Of a stretch of 8,381 nt of DNA, positions 1 through 7,364 are shown piece by piece; positions within the stretch are counted from its first letter, which is position 1, and every line of letters begins with the position of its first letter. A model generated the notes under the pieces. It was not told the DNA's origin. It ran no database searches and saw only the letters and a list, made by a program, of their open reading frames with translations. This DNA comes from Chloroflexota bacterium (GTDB lineage: Bacteria; Chloroflexota; Dehalococcoidia; Bin125). The DNA lies in the NCBI GenBank assembly GCA_026705105.1, contig JAPPBK010000441.1, positions 1 through 8,381 on the forward strand, given 5' to 3'. Made by a program: the position numbers and the translations under genes.

Positions 1-1
1 A

Positions 2-1888
2 CTGGAAACGCTGGACGCGATCGAGGCGATCACGCGGGAGTTCCCGCGTGCGCAGACGATTCTCGGCGTTTCCAACATCTCGTTCGGCCTGAATCCTGCC
101 GCACGGCAGGTGTTGAACTCGGTCTTCCTGCACGACGCCGTCGAGCGTGGCCTCAAGGCAGCGATCGTCCACGCTGCGCAGATCCTGCCGATCAATCGGA
201 TACCACAGGAGCAGCTTGATGCGGCGCGACGACTGATCTTGGACGAGTGGGCAGACGGCGCGGACGGACCTGTCGATCCTCTGCCAGCATTTATGGCCTG
301 GTTCGAGGATCAGAAGGCCGCGACGCAACATCGCGACAGGCTCGACGACCTGCCGCTGGAGGAGCGTCTGCATCGACGCATCGTCGACGGTCAGCGCGAG
401 GGGCTGGCGTCGGACCTCGACGAGGCACTGCTCAAGCGGGAAGCGATCCCGATCATCAACGAACTGCTCTTGCCGGCGATGCAGGAGGTTGGCGATCTCT
501 TTGGCGCCGGCGACATGCAGTTGCCTTTCGTCCTGCAGTCGGCCGAGACAATGAAGCGGGCGGTGGCGCACCTTGAGCCGCACATGGACCGGCTGGAATC
601 GACGAGCAAGGGTTCAATCGTGTTGGCAACCGTGCGCGGCGATGTCCACGACATCGGCAAGAACCTGGTCGAGATCATCCTCTCCAACAACGGCTTCACG
701 ACGATCAACCTTGGCATCAAGCAGCCGATCTCAAGCGTGATCGAGGCGGCGCTGGAACATAACGCCGACGCAATCGGGCTCTCGGGCCTGCTGGTCAAGT
801 CGACGCTGGTGATGAAGGAGGACCTGGAGGAACTGAACCGCCGCGAACTGGCCGATCGCTGGCCGGTGCTGCTCGGCGGAGCGGCGCTGACCCGCAAGTA
901 CGTCGAATGGGATCTGCGCAACACCTTCCACGGCGACGTGTTCTACGGTCAGGACGCGTTCGAAGGCCTGCGGATCATGAATGCGCTCAGCGACGGCGTG
1001 GAGTTGGATGCCGATCCTGTACAGCCACCAGTAGATGTGTCATTCCAGGCCAGAGCCGGATCGCCTACCGCGAAGATGTCCGCAACATACTCATTCCCGA
1101 ACTTGGTGACGGAGATTCCGCTCGCACCGTTTCTCGGCAATCGAGTGATTCGCGGCCTGCCGCTCTCAGACATCTTCCCCTACATCAACCGCCATGCACT
1201 CTTTCGCGGTCAGTGGGGGTTCAAGGGGCGCGACGCCGAAACGATTGCCCAGGCGGAAATGGCACTCTCTGACATTCAACAACAAGCGCTACGCGATGGC
1301 ATTCTTGAACCCTCAGTGGTCTACGGCTACTACCCGGCGCAGTCGGATCGCAACGACCTGGTCGTCTACGAACCGGACGGCTCCGGTTCGGAGGCGGCGC
1401 GCTTCCGCTTCCCGCGCCAGCAGGGCAGGCAGGGCCGTTGCCTGTCCGACTACTTCCGCTCGGTCGATTCGGGCGAGACTGACGTGATCGGCTTCCACGT
1501 CGTGACGATGGGATCCCGCGTTGGCGAGTACGCGCAGGAGCTGTACGCCGCCGACCGTTACCAGGAGTATCTCTTCTGGCACGGGTTCGGCGTCGAGATC
1601 GCCGAGGCGCTGGCCGAGTTCTGGCATCGGCGGATTCGGCAGGAGCTCGGTATCGACGGCGCCGACGGAGCGACGCCCGAGGAACTGATCAAGACCAACT
1701 ACCAGGGCGCGCGTTACTCATTCGGCTATCCGGCTTGCCCGAATCTGGAGGACCAGGCGCTGCTCTGGGAGCTGCTCGAACCGGAGCGGATCGGCGTGAC
1801 CCTGAGCGAAGAGTTCCAGATGCACCCGGAGCAGTCGACCTCGGCGCTGATCGTGCATCATCCCGAGGCTCGATACTTCAGTATCTGA
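2..1888 (+). CDS. metH: Cobalamin-dependent methionine synthase, C-terminal part (cut by left edge)
   Basis: MetH transfers a methyl group from 5-methyltetrahydrofolate to homocysteine through methylcobalamin, in the cytoplasm. The frame is open from base 2, so the GTG at 110 is internal and the true start lies outside the window. 628 residues are visible. First comes the end of the pterin-binding domain (ILGVSNISFGLNP, about 59-97 nt). The helical cap and B12-binding domain follow, with the cobalt-ligand motif DVHDIGKN at 641-664 (His codon 647-649) and a GLSGLLVKST loop near 776-805. Last is the SAM-dependent reactivation domain, with GYYPAQS near 1325-1345, GYPACP at 1724-1741 and the usual end MHPEQSTSALIVHHPEA. 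All hallmark residues of these modules are intact. The homocysteine-binding domain is not visible. The next gene starts 106 nt downstream, so operon membership is unclear. Function is known from the family; the assignment is secure. Confidence 0.96.
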   Translation: METLDAIEAITREFPRAQTILGVSNISFGLNPAARQVLNSVFLHDAVERGLKAAIVHAAQILPINRIPQEQLDAARRLILDEWADGADGPVDPLPAFMAWFEDQKAATQHRDRLDDLPLEERLHRRIVDGQREGLASDLDEALLKREAIPIINELLLPAMQEVGDLFGAGDMQLPFVLQSAETMKRAVAHLEPHMDRLESTSKGSIVLATVRGDVHDIGKNLVEIILSNNGFTTINLGIKQPISSVIEAALEHNADAIGLSGLLVKSTLVMKEDLEELNRRELADRWPVLLGGAALTRKYVEWDLRNTFHGDVFYGQDAFEGLRIMNALSDGVELDADPVQPPVDVSFQARAGSPTAKMSATYSFPNLVTEIPLAPFLGNRVIRGLPLSDIFPYINRHALFRGQWGFKGRDAETIAQAEMALSDIQQQALRDGILEPSVVYGYYPAQSDRNDLVVYEPDGSGSEAARFRFPRQQGRQGRCLSDYFRSVDSGETDVIGFHVVTMGSRVGEYAQELYAADRYQEYLFWHGFGVEIAEALAEFWHRRIRQELGIDGADGATPEELIKTNYQGARYSFGYPACPNLEDQALLWELLEPERIGVTLSEEFQMHPEQSTSALIVHHPEARYFSI

Positions 1889-1974
1889 GTCTCCGGATTC
1901 AGCCTGCACGAGCGGCGCGATAGGATGCTCACGGTTGGCGAACTGCACCGCAGCGCCCGAACAGGGAGACTCAG
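1885..1974. repeat. 10-bp perfect inverted repeat bracketing the metH-nhaA gap
   Basis: CTGAGTCTCC at 1885-1894 is the exact reverse complement of GGAGACTCAG at 1965-1974. The left arm contains the metH stop codon and the right arm ends 20 nt before the nhaA ATG. Between the arms, GGCGC (1914-1918) and GCGCC (1953-1957) can pair as a second, inner stem. As RNA this could form a long hairpin over the nhaA leader; as DNA it could be an operator or the ends of a tiny element. No T-run follows, so it is not a standard intrinsic terminator. The pairing is seen directly; any function is inference. Confidence 0.45.
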
Positions 1975-1994
1975 CGTGAAGGCGAAGGCCCCGC

Positions 1995-3347
1995 ATGGCT
2001 GATCTGTTCCGACCTCGTTGGCGCGAGGGTGACGACCCATTCCGCCGGCTGGTGGTGCAGACGACGCTGCGTTTCATGGAGATCGAGGCGGCCGGCGGCA
2101 TCGTGCTCGTCGTCGCGGCGGCCATCGCCCTCGCCTGGGCCAACATCGACTTCAGTTCCTACGACGCGTTCTGGCACGCCCACATCAGCATCGACCTCTC
2201 GATCTGGTCGTTCGACCAATCGCTGCAGCATGTCGTCAACGACGTGCTCATGGTCGTCTTCTTCCTCGTCGTCGGGGCCGAGATTAAACGTGAGTTCACG
2301 CACGGAGAACTGCGCGATCCGCGCCAGGCGGCGCTGCCGATTGTCGCCGCGCTGGGTGGCATGATCGTTCCCGCGGGGCTCTATGTGGCGCTCAACGCAG
2401 GCGGCGACGGCAGTTCCGGCTGGGGTATTCCGGTGGCGACCGACATCGCCTTCGCCCTCGGCGTGCTGGCCCTGGTCGGCAAGGGCGTGCCGGTGCAGCT
2501 CAAGGTCTTCCTGCTCACGCTCGCCGTGGCCGACGATGTCGGCGGCATCCTGATCATCGCCATCTTCTACTCCGAGTCGATCCGGGTGGAGTGGATCGCC
2601 GGGATGATCGGCGCGGTCGGCTTCCTGCTCTTGCTCAAGCAGATGGGATTCCGCCACATGGCGATTCATGCCCTGGGCGGGGTGTTCCTCTGGCTGACGC
2701 TGTGGGAGGCGGGCGTTCACGCAACACTTGCCGGCGTGATACTCGGACTGATCGTGCCGGCCGACGCGCTCTACGACGACAAGGGCATCACCCGCCGATT
2801 CGACTATCTGCTCCAGCGTCTCCGATACGTCCAGGAAGATCCGGATCCGGCGGTTCGCGAGCACGACTCGCACGAAGCGCTGCGCAACATCGAGCACGTA
2901 GCCAAAGAAGGCCTCAGTCCGCTCGAACATCTCGAAGAGACCATGGCGCCGATCTCGGCGTTTGTCGTCGTACCGATCTTCGCCCTCGCCAACGCGGGCA
3001 TTCACATCACCGGCGACAGCATCGACGCGGCGCTCAACTCCAACATCGCCTGGGGCATCTTCGTTGGGCTGCTGTTGGGCAAGTTCGTGGGGATTGTGGG
3101 CGCTTCCGCCCTGGCGATCCGCCTTGGCATCGCATTCAAGCCGCAGCAGCTCAACTGGTCCCACCTGGGCGGCGCGGCGCTGCTGGCCGGAATCGGTTTC
3201 ACCGTGGCGATCTTCATCGCCAATCTGAGTTTCGCCAACGCTTCGGAAGAGTTACTCGAAGGCGCGAAGATCGGCATCTTCGCCGCATCGATCGTGGCTG
3301 CGGTGCTGGGATTCGCCGTGCTGCGCAGCATCAAGCCCCGCTTCTAG
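1995..3347 (+). CDS. nhaA: Na+/H+ antiporter NhaA
   Basis: An inner-membrane antiporter that exports Na+ (or Li+) in exchange for protons, for sodium and pH homeostasis. The 450-aa product has the family's hydrophobic segments and signature residues. These are TDIAFALG with Asp150, the paired AVADD aspartates 180-181 in the discontinuous helix (E. coli D163/D164), PIFALANAG near 327-335, and GLLLGKFVGI with Lys363 (E. coli K300 region). E. coli NhaA is 388 aa. The extra length here is partly a charged loop at about 261-318 before the PISAF helix, plus a longer start. The ATG at 1995 is chosen because GAAGG (1984-1988) lies 6 nt upstream, and the GTG at 1976 runs into a stop in its own frame. 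Neighbours give no functional link. The call is firm; whether Na+, Li+ or pH matters most here cannot be told. Confidence 0.96.
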   Translation: MADLFRPRWREGDDPFRRLVVQTTLRFMEIEAAGGIVLVVAAAIALAWANIDFSSYDAFWHAHISIDLSIWSFDQSLQHVVNDVLMVVFFLVVGAEIKREFTHGELRDPRQAALPIVAALGGMIVPAGLYVALNAGGDGSSGWGIPVATDIAFALGVLALVGKGVPVQLKVFLLTLAVADDVGGILIIAIFYSESIRVEWIAGMIGAVGFLLLLKQMGFRHMAIHALGGVFLWLTLWEAGVHATLAGVILGLIVPADALYDDKGITRRFDYLLQRLRYVQEDPDPAVREHDSHEALRNIEHVAKEGLSPLEHLEETMAPISAFVVVPIFALANAGIHITGDSIDAALNSNIAWGIFVGLLLGKFVGIVGASALAIRLGIAFKPQQLNWSHLGGAALLAGIGFTVAIFIANLSFANASEELLEGAKIGIFAASIVAAVLGFAVLRSIKPRF

Positions 3348-3374
3348 TGACGTGGTGCTCGCGCTCTCGTGCGC

Positions 3375-3380
3375 TACACT
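3375..3380 (+). promoter_or_regulatory. Possible -10 element for the Mo-hydroxylase operon
   Basis: TACACT followed by a T-run and GCGG lies in the 140-nt gap between nhaA and the FAD-subunit gene, about 108 nt before the start codon. It matches TATAAT at 4 of 6 positions. No convincing -35 box is found 16-18 nt upstream, so this is only a weak candidate. The gap is the only one inside this block long enough to hold an operon promoter comfortably. Confidence 0.2.
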
Positions 3381-3397
3381 TTTTGCGGTTACGCCCT

Positions 3398-3428
3398 GTC
3401 TCAGCTTGAGTCGGGGTGGATCTGAGAC
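3398..3428. repeat. 7-bp inverted repeat in the leader of the Mo-hydroxylase operon
   Basis: GTCTCAG (3398-3404) and CTGAGAC (3422-3428) are exact reverse complements separated by 17 nt. They lie between the possible -10 element and the start codon of the FAD-subunit gene. This could be an operator or a leader hairpin, but a 7-bp dyad is short enough to occur by chance. Confidence 0.25.
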
Positions 3429-3472
3429 TGGACCTGGCATCAGACCAACAGCGCCCTTGCGGCGCAGCCATC

Positions 3473-3479
3473 GAGGAGG
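3473..3479 (+). promoter_or_regulatory. Ribosome binding site that fixes the FAD-subunit start
   Basis: GAGGAGG ends 8 nt before the GTG at 3488. It is one of the strongest Shine-Dalgarno matches in the window, and it makes GTG 3488 the start rather than the in-frame GTG at 3416. The 24 residues an earlier start would add do not resemble the family's N-terminus. Confidence 0.8.
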
Positions 3480-3487
3480 CGGCATAC

Positions 3488-4354
3488 GTGCAAGCGGTCA
3501 AATACGCCCGCGCCGAGAGCGTGGAAGAGGCAGTTCGGCTGCTCCAGGAAGGCGGCGAAGGCGCTCGCCCGCTGGCCGGCGGCACCGATGTCATCGTGCA
3601 GGCTCGAGAACGCACACGCGACATCGATCTGTTCGTTGACATCAAGCACATCCCCGAGGTCGTCGATATCCGGCACGGCGCGGACGGCAGCCTGACCATC
3701 GGCGCCGCAACGCCCTGCTATCAGATCTACGGCGACGACGCGATCGCCGAGCGCTTTCCGATCCTGGTCGACTCCTGTTCGCTGATCGGCGGCACCGCGA
3801 TCCAGGGCCGCGCGTCATTGGGCGGCAACCTGTGCAACTCCTCACCGGCGGCCGATGGCATCCCATCGCTGATTGTGCTGGAGGGACAGGTCGAGATCGC
3901 GGGACCGAACGGTCGCCGGACGGTGCCGGTCGAGGACTTTTGCACGGCGCCCGGACGTAACGTGCTGGGCAGCGGCGAGTTCGCGGTCAGCCTCAGCTTC
4001 CCGGCTCCCGCCGAGGGCTCCGGCTCTCGCTTCCTTCGTTTCATCCCGCGCAACGAGATGGACATCGCGGTGACCAACGCCGCCACCCAGCTTCGCCTCA
4101 ACGGCGACGGCTCGGTCGCCTGGGCTCGCGTCGCGATCGGCGCAGTCGCCCCGACGCCGCTGCTGGTCTCCGACGCGGCCGACGCGCTAGTTGGCCGACC
4201 GCTCAACGAAGACTCGATCGCCGCTGCCGCCGCCGCGTCTCGCGCGGCGGCCAATCCGATCGACGACATGCGCGGCAGCATTCGCCAGCGAGTGCACCTC
4301 GCCGGCGTGCTGACCGAGCGCACCATCCGACAGGCAGCCGAACGCGCTGCCTGA
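3488..4354 (+). CDS. FAD-binding subunit of a molybdenum hydroxylase (CoxM-like, xanthine dehydrogenase family subunit M)
   Basis: The medium subunit of a three-part Mo hydroxylase. It binds FAD and passes electrons from the 2Fe-2S subunit to the final acceptor. The product is 288 aa from GTG 3488, the usual length of CoxM. The FAD-binding motifs are in place: PLAGGTDVI at about 28-36, and an IGGTAIQGRASLGGN segment with NSSPAAD at about 100-123. The C-terminal CO-dehydrogenase flavoprotein domain follows (RNEMDIAVTNAA near 188-199, then an Ala-rich helix and the DDMRGSIRQRVHLAGVL end). It starts the M-S-L cassette; the 2Fe-2S gene begins 46 nt downstream. Function follows from family and operon order; the physiological electron acceptor is not visible. 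Confidence 0.93.
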   Translation: MQAVKYARAESVEEAVRLLQEGGEGARPLAGGTDVIVQARERTRDIDLFVDIKHIPEVVDIRHGADGSLTIGAATPCYQIYGDDAIAERFPILVDSCSLIGGTAIQGRASLGGNLCNSSPAADGIPSLIVLEGQVEIAGPNGRRTVPVEDFCTAPGRNVLGSGEFAVSLSFPAPAEGSGSRFLRFIPRNEMDIAVTNAATQLRLNGDGSVAWARVAIGAVAPTPLLVSDAADALVGRPLNEDSIAAAAAASRAAANPIDDMRGSIRQRVHLAGVLTERTIRQAAERAA

Positions 4355-4400
4355 TCGAGGGAATCGACAGATCCGAATCAACACCAAAGGACACGATTGA

Positions 4401-4880
4401 ATGGCAACCGAACACATCGTCGTCAACTGCGCGATCAATGGCGAATCGCAGACCTTCCTCGCCAACGAGCGGGACTCGTTGCTGGAAGCGCTGCGCGACC
4501 GGATCGGCTTGACCGGAGCCAAAGAGGGCTGCAACAACGGCAACTGCGGCGCCTGCTGTGTGAACATGGACGGGCGGATCGTCAACAGCTGCCTGGTCAT
4601 GGCCGCCGAATGCGAGGGCTCCGAGATTCGCACGGTCGAAGGCCTGGCCATGGGGGACCAGCTCACCCCGCTGCAGAACGCCTTCCTTGAGCAGGCCGCC
4701 CTGCAGTGCGGCATCTGTACGCCCGGCTTCCTCGTCGCGGCGGAGTCGCTGCTGGAACAGAACCCCGACCCGTCTGAGCACGAGATTCGCTACTGGCTGG
4801 CCGGCAACCTCTGCCGCTGCACCGGCTACGACAAGATCATCAAGGCCGTCCAGCAGGCGGCCGGACAGAGCGTCGTCTAG
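4401..4880 (+). CDS. [2Fe-2S] subunit of a molybdenum hydroxylase (CoxS-like)
   Basis: The small subunit carries two 2Fe-2S clusters that move electrons from the Mo centre to FAD. The 159-aa product shows the plant-type ferredoxin domain with Cys44, Cys49, Cys52 and Cys64 (GCNNGNCGACC then NSC). The helical domain with the second cluster follows: Cys103 and Cys106 (CGICTPGF), then Cys138 and Cys140 (NLCRCTGYDKI). All eight ligands are present; Cys53 is an extra neighbour. Length is typical for CoxS-type subunits. The ATG at 4401 is preceded by AAAGGA (4386-4391) at 9 nt spacing. It sits 46 nt after the FAD subunit and 50 nt before the catalytic subunit, consistent with one transcript. Confidence 0.95.
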   Translation: MATEHIVVNCAINGESQTFLANERDSLLEALRDRIGLTGAKEGCNNGNCGACCVNMDGRIVNSCLVMAAECEGSEIRTVEGLAMGDQLTPLQNAFLEQAALQCGICTPGFLVAAESLLEQNPDPSEHEIRYWLAGNLCRCTGYDKIIKAVQQAAGQSVV

Positions 4881-4930
4881 CGACGCAATCTGACCGATAC
4901 GAGATCCGACCGCACGAGAGGACATCCCCC

Positions 4931-7234
4931 ATGGTCACCGCTCAGTCGCAACCGCAGTCCAAGGAAACCGAGCAGTACAACGTCATCGGTACCCGGCCGA
5001 TTCGCCACGACGGCGTCGACAAGGTCACCGGCGCGGCGCAGTACGGCGCAGACCTCAACCTGCCGGGCATGCTCGCAGGCCGGGTCCTGCGCAGTCCGCA
5101 CGCCCACGCCCGAATCGTCAGTATCGACACCTCCAAAGCCGAAGCGCTTGACGGGGTCAAAGCGGTGATCACCAACGCTGACTTCCCCCGCGCCGCCGAC
5201 GCCGAGATTGACACCGGCGAAGGCACGGCCAACCTGCGTTGGGTGCTGGACAATGTGATCGCCTCCGACAAGGTGCTCTACAAGGGTCACGCCGTCGCCG
5301 CGGTCGCAGCAACGGATCATCACATCGCCGAGGACGCGCTGGAGCTGATCCAGGTTGAGTACGAAGTGCTCACGCCGGTGCTCGACGTGCGCGACGCAAT
5401 GGTCGACGGTTCGCCATTGCTGCACGACTCGCTGCACACCAAAGAGCTGGACGGCTCGTCCAGCGACAACGCCAGCAACACGGCCTCGCACCTGCAATTC
5501 ACCAAGGGTGACACCGAGGAAGGCTTCGCCGAGGCCGACGTGGTCATTGAGCGTGAGTTCGAGACCTCAATGGCGCACCAGGGCTACATCGAGCCGCACA
5601 ACGGCACGGCATACTGGCGCGCCGACGGCACGCTGGATGTCTGGACTTCGACGCAAGGCGCGTTCGTGGTACGCGACTCGGTCGCGCCCCTGCTGCAGCT
5701 TTCGCCGTCGCAGGTCAAGGTGACGCCGATGGAGATCGGGGGCGGCTTCGGCGGCAAGATTCCCGTTTATCTCGAGCCGCTGGCCGCGCTGCTCTCGCAG
5801 AGGACCGGCCGCCCGGTCAAGCTGACCATGAACCGCGAGGAAGTGCTGCTCGCCACCGGCCCGACCTCGGGCACCTACATGCGCGTGCGCATGGGCGCCA
5901 AGAGCGACGGCACGATCACTGCGGCCGACGTCCACCTGGCATTCGAGGCGGGCGCCTACCCCGGCTCGCCGGTCGGCGCGGGTGCGATGTGCTCGCTTGC
6001 GCCCTACGACATCCCCAACCAGAAGATCGACGGCTACGACGTGGTCGTCAACAAGCCCAAGACGGCTGCCTACCGCGCGCCCGGCGCACCGCAGGCCGAA
6101 TTCGCGACCGAGTCGGTGCTCAACGAGTTGGCCGAACAGATTGGTCAGGACCCGCTCGAGATGCGGCTCAAGAACGCCAGCGTCGAGGGCAACACGACCG
6201 CCGCCGGAATGCCGTTTGGCGTGATCGGCAACGTCGAGTGCATGACCGCCGCTCAGGAGTCGCCGCACTGGCAGTCGGAACTGGAAGGTCCCAACCGCGG
6301 CCGCGGCGTCGCCCAGGGTTTCTGGTTCAACATCGGCTTCGAATCTTCGGCCTACGCGCAGGTCAACGGCGACGGCACCATCCCCCTGGTGCTCGGCTCG
6401 ACCGACATCGGCGGCACCCGCGCGTCGATCGCCATGCAGCTCGCCGAGACGCTGGGCATCTCCTCCGACGACGTGCACCCGCACGTGGTCGACACGAACT
6501 CGGTTGGCTACACGCAGGTCACCGGCGGCTCACGCACGACCTTTGCCGGCGGTTGGGCCGCCTACGAGTGCGCGATGGACATTCGCAAGCAGATGGAACA
6601 GCGCGCCGCCCAGATCTGGGAGTGCGACGCGGGCGATGTCGCCTACGGCGACGACGCGATCATTCGCGGTCCCGCCGACGAGGACGGCAACGACCGCCAG
6701 TTTTCGTTCAAGGAACTCGCGGGCCAGCTCGCCACCAGCGGCGGCCACATCGTCGGCCGCGCCGACGTGAACAAGACCTCCAGCGGTCCTGCGTTCGCCA
6801 CGCACATCGTCGATGTCGAGGTCGACCCCGACACCGGCAAGGTCGACATCCTCCGCTACACCGCCGTCCAGGACGCCGGCACTGCGATCCACCCGGCCTA
6901 TGTCGAGGGACAGATGCAGGGCGGCGTCGCGCAGGGCGTCGGTATGGCGCTGAACGAGGAGTACTTCTACGACGACTCCGGCGATCTCAAGAACGCCAGC
7001 CTGCTCGACTACCGCATGCCGACGGCGCTCGACCTACCGATGATCGAGCCGATCATCGTGGAGGTGCCGAACCCCGGTCACCCCTACGGCGTGCGCGGCG
7101 TCGGCGAGGTGCCGATCATCCCGCCGGCCCCGGCCGTGCGGGCGGCGATCGCCAGCGCCATCGGCGTGCACATGACCGAGCTGCCTATGTCCCCGCGCGC
7201 CATCCTCGACGCCACCGTGCTCGACGAGGACTAA
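4931..7234 (+). CDS. Molybdenum cofactor-binding catalytic subunit, xanthine dehydrogenase / CO dehydrogenase superfamily (CoxL-like)
   Basis: The large subunit binds molybdopterin and hydroxylates (or oxidises) the substrate at Mo. The 767-aa product has the N-terminal a/b hammerhead domain (about 20-150, starting IGTRPIRHDGVDKVTGAAQY) and then the Mo-cofactor domains. Visible motifs are TSTQGAF with Gln242, the glycine loop GGGFGGK at 270-276, AYRAPGAPQ at 380-388, and GVRGVGEVP with Glu726, the expected catalytic glutamate. The active-site loop is AYRAPGAPQ, not the AYxCSFR of form I CO dehydrogenase or the AYRGAGR of form II. It is therefore probably not a CO dehydrogenase. A dehydrogenase or hydroxylase for an aldehyde, purine, N-heterocycle or CoA thioester remains possible. 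Where bovine XDH has TEMGQG (Gln1040), this protein has TDIGGT (491-496). The start ATG follows GAGAGGA (4916-4922) at 8 nt. The superfamily is firm; the substrate is unknown. Confidence 0.93.
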   Translation: MVTAQSQPQSKETEQYNVIGTRPIRHDGVDKVTGAAQYGADLNLPGMLAGRVLRSPHAHARIVSIDTSKAEALDGVKAVITNADFPRAADAEIDTGEGTANLRWVLDNVIASDKVLYKGHAVAAVAATDHHIAEDALELIQVEYEVLTPVLDVRDAMVDGSPLLHDSLHTKELDGSSSDNASNTASHLQFTKGDTEEGFAEADVVIEREFETSMAHQGYIEPHNGTAYWRADGTLDVWTSTQGAFVVRDSVAPLLQLSPSQVKVTPMEIGGGFGGKIPVYLEPLAALLSQRTGRPVKLTMNREEVLLATGPTSGTYMRVRMGAKSDGTITAADVHLAFEAGAYPGSPVGAGAMCSLAPYDIPNQKIDGYDVVVNKPKTAAYRAPGAPQAEFATESVLNELAEQIGQDPLEMRLKNASVEGNTTAAGMPFGVIGNVECMTAAQESPHWQSELEGPNRGRGVAQGFWFNIGFESSAYAQVNGDGTIPLVLGSTDIGGTRASIAMQLAETLGISSDDVHPHVVDTNSVGYTQVTGGSRTTFAGGWAAYECAMDIRKQMEQRAAQIWECDAGDVAYGDDAIIRGPADEDGNDRQFSFKELAGQLATSGGHIVGRADVNKTSSGPAFATHIVDVEVDPDTGKVDILRYTAVQDAGTAIHPAYVEGQMQGGVAQGVGMALNEEYFYDDSGDLKNASLLDYRMPTALDLPMIEPIIVEVPNPGHPYGVRGVGEVPIIPPAPAVRAAIASAIGVHMTELPMSPRAILDATVLDED

Positions 7235-7256
7235 CGTTGCCCAGCTCGGTTCCAAT

Positions 7257-7280
7257 CTCCCCCCCGCGAAGCGGGGGGAG
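7257..7280. repeat. GC-rich hairpin at the left end of a repeat element
   Basis: A run of seven C plus GC (7259-7267) faces GC plus six G (7271-7278) across a GAA loop, giving a stem of at least 8 bp. It begins 22 nt after the large-subunit stop codon. No T-run follows, so a rho-independent terminator is not well supported, though such a stem could still slow or protect the transcript. Confidence 0.5.
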
Positions 7281-7348
7281 ATGCCGAAAGCTGATTCTCA
7301 TCCCCTCCCTCTGGGGGGAGATGCCGAAGGCAGAGGGGGGCTCCCCTC
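7273..7348. repeat. Two-copy direct repeat with nested hairpins (REP/MITE-like)
   Basis: GGGGGGAGATGCCGAAAGC (7273-7291) recurs as GGGGGGAGATGCCGAAGGC (7313-7331), 19 nt with one mismatch at a 40-nt period. CCCTCTG (7307-7313) pairs with CAGAGGG (7331-7337), and GAGGGG (7333-7338) pairs with CCCCTC (7343-7348), so several alternative stems compete. This block fills most of the 130-nt gap between the Mo-enzyme operon and the MoaD-like gene and codes for nothing evident. It looks like a dispersed extragenic palindromic repeat; copy number elsewhere cannot be seen from this window. Confidence 0.6.
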
Positions 7349-7364
7349 AGATCCTCTTTGAGCC

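Noticed and set aside
31..50. A 20-bp near-perfect palindrome (9-bp arms, 2-nt centre)
   Set aside because: It lies inside the metH pterin domain, where the codons for ITREFPR account for it. A 9-bp dyad somewhere in 8 kb of GC-rich DNA is not surprising.
110..112. GTG as the start of the metH-like gene
   Set aside because: The same frame is open to the left edge and encodes conserved pterin-domain residues (LGVSNISFGLNP), so this codon is internal.
1971..3164. A 397-aa open frame on the - strand opposite nhaA
   Set aside because: It is the antisense shadow of a high-GC gene: Asp/Glu/Arg/His-rich with no recognisable domain, while nhaA on the + strand has every family motif.
3416..3487. Upstream GTG start giving a 312-aa FAD subunit
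   Set aside because: The extra 24 residues do not look like the family's N-terminus, and GAGGAGG sits 8 nt before GTG 3488, giving the usual 288 aa.
3348..3487. Molybdenum-cofactor riboswitch in the leader of the Mo-enzyme operon
   Set aside because: Only a 7-bp inverted repeat is visible; I could not identify the multi-stem layout of the known motif. A covariance-model search would settle it.
7257..7280. Rho-independent terminator after the Mo-hydroxylase operon
   Set aside because: The stem is strong but is followed by ATGCCGAAAG rather than a T-run, and the same sequence recurs 40 nt on, which fits a repeat element better.
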